Shown here piece after piece: positions 4,415-5,760 of a stretch of 5,760 nt of DNA. Source of the stretch: a bacterium (GTDB lineage: Bacteria > Verrucomicrobiota > Verrucomicrobiia > Methylacidiphilales > Verrucolacustridaceae); NCBI GenBank assembly GCA_009921985.1, contig RFWS01000071.1, positions 1 through 5,760 on the forward strand, read 5' to 3'. Under the pieces are notes generated by a model that saw only the letters and a program-made list of their open reading frames with translations, made no database searches and had not been told where the DNA came from. The position numbers and the translations under genes are program-made. The number at the start of each line of letters is the position of its first letter. Position 1 is the stretch's first letter.

Positions 4415-5760
4415 ATGAAGGGGAAAAACGGAGTTCATCACGGGGGTTTGGCGGAGTCGGTGCGTGGATTCTTTGGGAAAGAGGGGGCCTTGGCCGGGGC
4501 GAAGGGATACGAGTCGCGACCGGGACAAGCGCGGATGGCAGAGAAGGTGGCGGAGGTGATCGGGGGAAAACGGCACTTGGTGGTGGAGGCGGGGACGGGG
4601 ACGGGCAAGAGTCTGGCCTATCTGGTGCCGGCAGCCTATGCGGCGGAAGCGGGGCGGAAGGCGATCGTCAGTACCTACACGATCCACCTGCAGGAGCAGT
4701 TATTCGGAAAGGATGTGCCGATCGTGCAGTCGCTGGTGCCGTTCGAATTCACGGCGGCCCTGCTGAAAGGCCGGCAAAATTACCTATGCCCCCATCGGTT
4801 GAAAAAGGCCCAGGCTCAGCAGGGGGAGTTGTTTGCGACCGGCCAGACGGAGCAACTGAAGGGATTGGCCGAGTGGGCCGGGAGGACGAGGGATGGAACT
4901 CTTTCGGATCTGGATTTCTCGGTGGATGCGGCGGTGTGGGCACAGGTGTGTAGCGAAGCGTTTGCCTGCACCCCGCGGCACTGCGGCGGGGCGAACGGTT
5001 GTTTTTACCAGAAAGCGCGGGCGGCGATCCTGGATGCCAACGTGGTGATCGTGAATCACGCGCTCTTGTTCGGAATGCTGGCCGGGCTGGAGCAGGAGGA
5101 GGAGAGCCCGGATGAGGGGTATCTGTTCCCGAACGACTTTCTGATTCTGGATGAAGCCCATGAGGTGGAGGACGTGGCGGCGAAGGCTCTGGGGTTGGAG
5201 GTCAGGCTGGGGTCGCTGCGCTTTCTTTTGCAGCGGTTGGTGCATCCGCGGACAAAGAAAGGGGCGTTGGCGCGGTACCGGGATGGGGCGGCGACGAAAT
5301 CGGTCCTGGGGGTATTGGGAATGGCGGAGGGATTTTTTGAGGAGGTGCTGGAGGCGGGGAATCTAAAGGAGGCGGGGCAGAAAAGGGTGCGTCAGCCGTT
5401 GGCGGTGAAGGATGAACTGGGACCGAGGTTGATGGAGATCCGTGCGCGGCTGTTGAAGTTGGCGGAGGATGCGGACGACGGGGAGGAGAGGAACGAGTTG
5501 CGGGACCATGCGCGCAGGTTGGAGGGAACGGCGTTCGGACTGGGAGAGTTTTTGAAGATGAGCCGGGAGGGACATGCGTACTGGATGGAGCGGCGAGTGC
5601 CGGAGGAGGGCAGGAGCTTCAAGGGGGAGATGAGCCTGCATGCCTCACCGGTGGAGGTGGCGGAGCGGCTCCGGGAGTTGGTGTTCCGGGACGGGTCGAC
5701 GGCGGTGATGACCAGCGCAACTTTGGCGACGGGGCGGGGTCTGGAGTTTTTTGCGGAGCG
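4415..5760 (+). CDS. dinG: DinG/XPD-family ATP-dependent DNA helicase, N-terminal part (runs off the window)
   Basis: A superfamily 2 helicase of the DinG/YoaA/XPD branch, which unwinds DNA 5' to 3' and in characterised members helps resolve R-loops, forked or damaged DNA. The 448 visible codons show YESRPGQARMA (32-42, Q-motif-like), Walker A EAGTGTGKS (58-66), motif Ia-like STYTIHLQEQ (86-95), a cysteine cluster C125, C185, C190 and C196 expected to hold the 4Fe-4S cluster, with an extra C179 nearby, VIVNHALL (211-218), the DEAH box (246-249), a helical Arch-like insertion (about 255-395) and motif III SAT (434-436) in VMTSATLAT. The C-terminal helicase motifs (IV-VI) lie beyond base 5760. 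ATG 4415 is the first in-frame start after an in-frame TGA at 4382. It lacks a good Shine-Dalgarno sequence; TTG 4448 and GTG 4460 are less likely alternatives. Codons end in G strikingly often compared with ftsH. Family is sure; the exact ortholog (DinG versus YoaA-like) is not. Confidence 0.93.
   Translation, partial: MKGKNGVHHGGLAESVRGFFGKEGALAGAKGYESRPGQARMAEKVAEVIGGKRHLVVEAGTGTGKSLAYLVPAAYAAEAGRKAIVSTYTIHLQEQLFGKDVPIVQSLVPFEFTAALLKGRQNYLCPHRLKKAQAQQGELFATGQTEQLKGLAEWAGRTRDGTLSDLDFSVDAAVWAQVCSEAFACTPRHCGGANGCFYQKARAAILDANVVIVNHALLFGMLAGLEQEEESPDEGYLFPNDFLILDEAHEVEDVAAKALGLEVRLGSLRFLLQRLVHPRTKKGALARYRDGAATKSVLGVLGMAEGFFEEVLEAGNLKEAGQKRVRQPLAVKDELGPRLMEIRARLLKLAEDADDGEERNELRDHARRLEGTAFGLGEFLKMSREGHAYWMERRVPEEGRSFKGEMSLHASPVEVAERLRELVFRDGSTAVMTSATLATGRGLEFFAE

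Noticed and set aside
4381..4416. Promoter built from TTGAAG and TAAAAT or GATAAT before the helicase
   Set aside because: The spacings are 9 and 24 nt, outside the usable range for a sigma-70 type promoter.

Overview
The window is a compact, GC-rich bacterial housekeeping region with every credible gene on the + strand. In order it holds: the C-terminal part of tRNA(Ile)-lysidine synthetase (tilS), a complete membrane AAA protease (ftsH), a complete dihydropteroate synthase (folP), a complete two-domain CbiX/SirB-type chelatase, and the first ~450 codons of a DinG/XPD-like iron-sulfur helicase that runs off the right edge. tilS next to ftsH and ftsH next to folP are both recurrent bacterial neighbourhoods (tilS-hpt-ftsH in Firmicutes, ftsH-folP-glmM in enterobacteria). 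The protein style, including a Pro/Lys-rich FtsH N-terminus and the lack of Shine-Dalgarno signals before ftsH and folP, is compatible with the Verrucomicrobiota/PVC group. That assignment is an inference and no marker here proves it.

Layout: 1-79 is a near-perfect inverted copy of an internal piece of ftsH (966-1044). The authentic tilS tail runs from about 80 to 445. ftsH (463-2541) follows after 17 nt and folP (2557-3396) after another 15 nt, so the three look co-transcribed. A GC-rich 14-nt palindrome sits at the end of ftsH. A 76-nt gap then contains a Shine-Dalgarno-like GGGAGGA and a 17-codon mini-ORF whose TGA overlaps a GTG start; I take that GTG (3473) as the start of the chelatase gene. 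A 156-nt purine-rich spacer (4259-4414) without a convincing gene or promoter precedes the helicase gene (4415 to beyond 5760).

The genes serve separate core tasks: decoding of AUA codons (TilS), membrane protein quality control (FtsH), folate synthesis (FolP), metal insertion into a tetrapyrrole (CbiX-like), and DNA repair or replication-fork maintenance (DinG-like). I see no mobile element, CRISPR array, tRNA or rRNA, toxin-antitoxin pair or defence island, and no evidence of an undescribed system.

The two observations most worth following are the inverted ftsH copy fused in frame onto the tilS fragment, which looks like an amplification or assembly chimera at a contig end, and the chelatase, whose complete pair of metal-binding histidines lies in the C-terminal half while the N-terminal half has lost one.
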